Shown here: positions 60,860 to 64,000 of the stretch, piece after piece | How positions within the stretch are numbered: position 1 is the stretch's first letter | How the letters are laid out: each line of letters starts with the position of its first letter | Source of the DNA: Syngnathus acus | Lineage: Eukaryota > Chordata > Actinopteri > Syngnathiformes > Syngnathidae | DNA: 64,000 nt | Assembly: GCF_901709675.1 (NCBI RefSeq) | Contig: NC_051101.1 | Span: forward strand, 13,348,916-13,412,915 | Direction: 5' to 3' | The notes under the pieces: generated by a model | Told to the model about the DNA's origin: nothing | What the model saw: the letters and a program-made list of their open reading frames with translations, nothing else | Databases searched by the model: none | Position numbers and translations under genes: made by a program

Positions 60860-62379
60860 CTAGAGAACAGCGCTGGATGTCCCCGGAGCGAAGAATGAGG
60901 CTCCTCTGTCGTGGACTTTATACTGAAAAGTCTTTTTCTTCTGTTGACTGCCAGCTTGTCTCCTCCTGTCGAACACCTCCACCTTAACACATTGTCCAAT
61001 AAAGCACTTTCATTGACGAGATAGTGGAGTAGCTCTTTTGCATATGAAGCCATGTGTTGCTTTGATAACTCACCTGACCGTGAATGTCCCTGCAATATCC
61101 CGTCGGAAGACTTCGTACATGAAGCGCGAGGCTACACTGGTGAGTCAAACCCCTCAGCAGCCTCTCCGAGCCGTCATCACTTTCTACGTCGTCTTCTCCG
61201 TCGCAGCGCAGCAGCATCACCACGTTGCCCTGCCGCCAAAGACGAGTCACGGTCCCATTTGGAAGCTTCATCTCGGAAACGGACCCACCTTCAGTCGTGA
61301 GCAGACGGCGGCGCGGCAGTAATGGCTGAAGTCCAGCACGGCGTCCACGGTGGCACCGAGACTTAGCAGCAAGCTCACGTCGTCCACTAGCAGCACGGGG
61401 GGGCCGTGCCCATCGTTCGCTCCCTCCACTGCGCTCCTGGCATGACTGAAACTGGAGGAAACAAACTGGACGAGACTTTGCAAGCCTGCACTGGGATTCC
61501 TGAAGAAGAGGTGAGACAGAATAGAAGGCAGTTTATTGCTCAGGACATTTTTGAGCAGAGAAAATTGAATTAAAAATAATAGTGTTGACAACTTTCCAGA
61601 CCCCTCTTGCATCTACACCTACATCGTGACTGTGATTCAAACCTGATTTTTAAAGACAGAGAAGGAGGTTTCACCTTAAGAAATCCATGGCCTCACTTCC
61701 TTTTCTAGCATCATGCGGATTGAGGATGGACAAGGATTCATTGAGGCCTTCAAGGAACACCAGCTGACCTTTCTCCTTTGCCTGAGACAGACTCACACCC
61801 TCAACAGACAAAATACAAAATATTAGCATCCCTTCTGCATCACACGCTCTTTATATTTTGGCCAGTTTACGAAATGTAGCACAGTAATTAACATATTGAT
61901 GAATATAATTAGTAAGTCAATACTCCTTGGAGTGATGTATAGATCATGTTTTCAGTAAATGTTATTTAACACAAAACAAGTGGTGTGTGAATTACCAGTC
62001 TTTGGCTAACCGCACTGTAGTGACTCAACGACTGCGCCAGGGCCACGAAGCACACTTGACAGCCCGCTGAAATAAAACATGACACTTAAGTAACTTAGCA
62101 ATGTTGCAAGGCTTCTTATTCGTGTTTGTACTCGGTGCTGTCATGTTGCATCATCACGTGTTTCTGTTGACCTCTGAGGTAGAATCCAAGGAAGTGATGA
62201 ATAAGGAAAGAGGCATCACTCTGCCTGTCAGACAGCAGCACAAACTCTCCCTGACAAAAAAAAAAAAAAAAGTTTTAAATATCTCTCAGAAATATATGTG
62301 ACTTACTTCCACTTTAGCCTCTTACTCTGCTGAAGTGCTCCGGGCTGACGTTCAAGATGCTGTTGAGCTCTGCAAACAT
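60860..62379 (-). CDS. elp6: Elongator complex protein 6, 7 coding exons
   Basis: Subunit of the Elp4-Elp5-Elp6 RecA-like hexamer of Elongator, which modifies wobble uridine in tRNA. Exons in transcript order: 62379-62326, 62250-62172, 62066-61996, 61799-61675, 61499-61289, 61229-61074, 60982-60860. All junctions are GT..AG and phases agree, giving 272 codons before the stop (human 266). Start MFAELNSILNVSPEHFSR matches the human MFPELNNLLN type of start. Other matching blocks are SFLIHHFLGFYL, CQVCFVALAQSLSHYS, GQLVFLEGL, PPVLLVDDVSLLLSLG, AVLDFSHYCRAAVC, GNVVMLLRCDGEDD, LPTGYCRDIHGQ and the C-terminus FQYKVHDRGASFFAPG..SAVL. Catalytic Walker residues are not expected in this subunit. It lies next to scap on the same strand, as in human. 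The intron between exons 6 and 7 is only 91 bases. Confidence 0.97.
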
Positions 62380-63658
62380 CGTTAGCCAAACTAGCAACTA
62401 ACTAGTCATCACTAGCTACGTGTCATAAACACAAAAACTAGCCAAATGCTTGCTTAAACCTCACGCTGGCACAATGCTCAATACTATTAAGCGTCAGGCT
62501 TCATTTGGATTCATTCATTAATAGAAAGAGTCGACATTATCATGGATTTCATTAGCAGAAGCGTCACGATGCTAACGTTAGCGCTAACCCGGGTAGCAGG
62601 GTGTGACCAAAGATAGATTCCCAAAAGGAGGATGGCTCACTCTTGCTACTTACATAAAATCACACAATTAAACATACAAGCTTTTGCGTCGCGTCTGTAT
62701 TCAGAGAGGATCTTTGAAGTGTTTGGAAACCGACATTATTTATTATTTAGCCTTTTTTTTCTTCGTAATTATGTAAGATTTCAGATGACAGACATGATAA
62801 AGGAGAGCAAAATGTCATCCTTGTGTAATGTGATGTAGAGTCAGCAGGAAGCGCTGTTGGGTTCTCAAACATCCATCCATCATACGGATCCAAAATAATA
62901 ATTAGTACATTGTAGTGTGTGCGTGCGTGCAGACTGCCCCCCACCCTGGCTGTTTGTGCTCTGTTGGTCATGTGATGCCCAATTGTTGCCATGGCAGCAC
63001 GACTACTTTGCTTCACTTCTTTCAACTCACATCCTCTACTGTGTGTGTGTGTGAATAATGGTGGTGTTTGTTTTCTACACGTTACAAAAGTCTTTTCTTG
63101 GTCTTCAGACTAAAGTGTTCCTTACGCACCCCCCCCCCCCCCCCCCCCCCCATCGCCTTCTTTATTTATTTGAGGGGACACAAGGGCACCTCGCCCGCCA
63201 GTCACCAGCCCCCCCAAAGCTGGCCGCCAGCTAGCTCCCTTCAACCCCCACTAGCAGCACCCTGGGAAGCAGTGGTGACAATAGCGTGTTTTAACGCTTT
63301 CATTTCCCAGGCGTGCACAAGAGACCATGCACAAAGAATGTCGGCCTTGAATGTGTGCACATGTGTACACGCCAATGTATTAAGCGTGGTGTGATGTAGA
63401 CTGACTACTAATGTGTGTCTGTGTGCTTGTGTGTGTGTCATTGAATGTTTTGAAAGGAGTGTGTGACGTTGCCAGATGCTTTGTGCACATGTGAATGTAA
63501 GTGGGCATGTGAGCGCCACTATACACTACACACTGCTCTATGTGCTGTGAGCGCCACTATACCACCTGAATGCTGCTCTATGTGCTGTGTGTGTGTGTGT
63601 GTGTGTTCATAATGCAAATTTGTTGGGAAAGAAGCTCAGAACCTCATGAAACAACACA

Positions 63659-63691
<33 letters not shown>

Positions 63692-63746
63692 CGTGCGTGT
63701 AAAAAGAGAGTCGACGGCGGCCAGACAGAGGTCATGTTAAAAAGGT
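62380..63746. other. Intergenic DNA upstream of elp6
   Basis: No coding exon recognised. A near-palindromic X-box-like GTTGCCATGGCAGC is at 62985-62998, a 23-base C run at 63129-63151, and GT microsatellites near 63585-63605 and 63661-63700. The elp6 promoter should lie at about 62380-62650, but no core element is clear. Confidence 0.5.
63129..63151. repeat. Poly-C run
   Basis: 23 consecutive C bases, prone to sequencing and length error. A similar run of 21 C is at 21571-21591. Confidence 0.9.
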
Positions 63747-63752
63747 TTTATT
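63747..63752 (-). terminator. Polyadenylation signal of a further minus-strand gene
   Basis: TTTATT on + (AATAAA on -). The sequence to its right, up to the window end, is AT-rich, as in a 3' UTR. In human the gene after ELP6 on the same strand is CSPG5, so this could be the end of cspg5. Nothing coding is visible to confirm it. Confidence 0.3.
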
Positions 63753-64000
63753 TCAACAAGTGTCGGAATTGCGTTTGTTGTTCTCGTTGGTTGAAAGAGT
63801 AGAAAATTAAAACAGTAAAAGTACATCAAAGGATTAGAAATTACACCAAAGAAAACAAGACACGTCGTGTTTGAAGTCGATCCATCGATCTGATTTGTTT
63901 GCAATATTTAGAAACACTTACTGGATTAGTCAACAAACATCAAAACCTTTCAGTAGCTTTTTCTTTTGACCACGTTTACACACGCTGGAATTCTGGAAAT

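Overview
The window is nuclear DNA of a ray-finned (teleost) fish. The coding parts are split into short exons with GT..AG introns, most introns are only tens to hundreds of bases long, long CA/GT microsatellites and small non-autonomous DNA transposons lie between genes, and every gene recognised is a vertebrate gene. Gene names come from reading the spliced translations against remembered family sequences; no database search was run.

Layout, left to right. (1) About 1.8-25.4 kb: a class-6 transmembrane semaphorin on the + strand, with a candidate non-coding exon near 1.8 kb, 17 coding exons from 9.5 to 24.4 kb and a 3' UTR to about 25.4 kb. Its first and last coding exons contain several one-base frame breaks, while the 15 middle exons are clean. 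(2) 26.4-27.7 kb: a cortexin gene (+), with a CpG-rich promoter/5' exon and one coding exon, followed directly by a hAT-like miniature element. (3) 28-32 kb: intergenic DNA with a second hAT-like element, a GT microsatellite and candidate RFX, CTCF and ZNF143 sites. (4) 32.1-41.3 kb: ptpn23 (HD-PTP), 24 coding exons (+), complete. (5) 41.8-50.9 kb: a 9-kb repeat block. It holds a hAT-like MITE, a 4-kb telomere-like (TTAGGG-rich) satellite with two monomer lengths, and a 4.3-kb inverted repeat whose centre is a tandem array of 235-bp hairpin units. (6) 51.9-58.0 kb: scap on the - strand, 22 coding exons, complete. (7) 60.9-62.4 kb: elp6 on the - strand, 7 coding exons, complete. (8) 62.4-64 kb: repeats and what is probably the 3' end of a further - strand gene.

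The order ptpn23(+), scap(-), elp6(-) is the same as PTPN23-SCAP-ELP6 on human 3p21.31, and it independently supports the gene calls. ptpn23 and scap are convergent, and the repeat block sits between their 3' ends. The genes do not form one pathway: the semaphorin is a guidance ligand/receptor, cortexin a small neuronal membrane protein, HD-PTP an ESCRT/endosomal sorting scaffold, SCAP the sterol-sensing escort of SREBP, and ELP6 a subunit of the Elongator tRNA-modification complex.

The parts most worth a second look are the satellite/fold-back block between ptpn23 and scap, and the cluster of frame breaks in the semaphorin.
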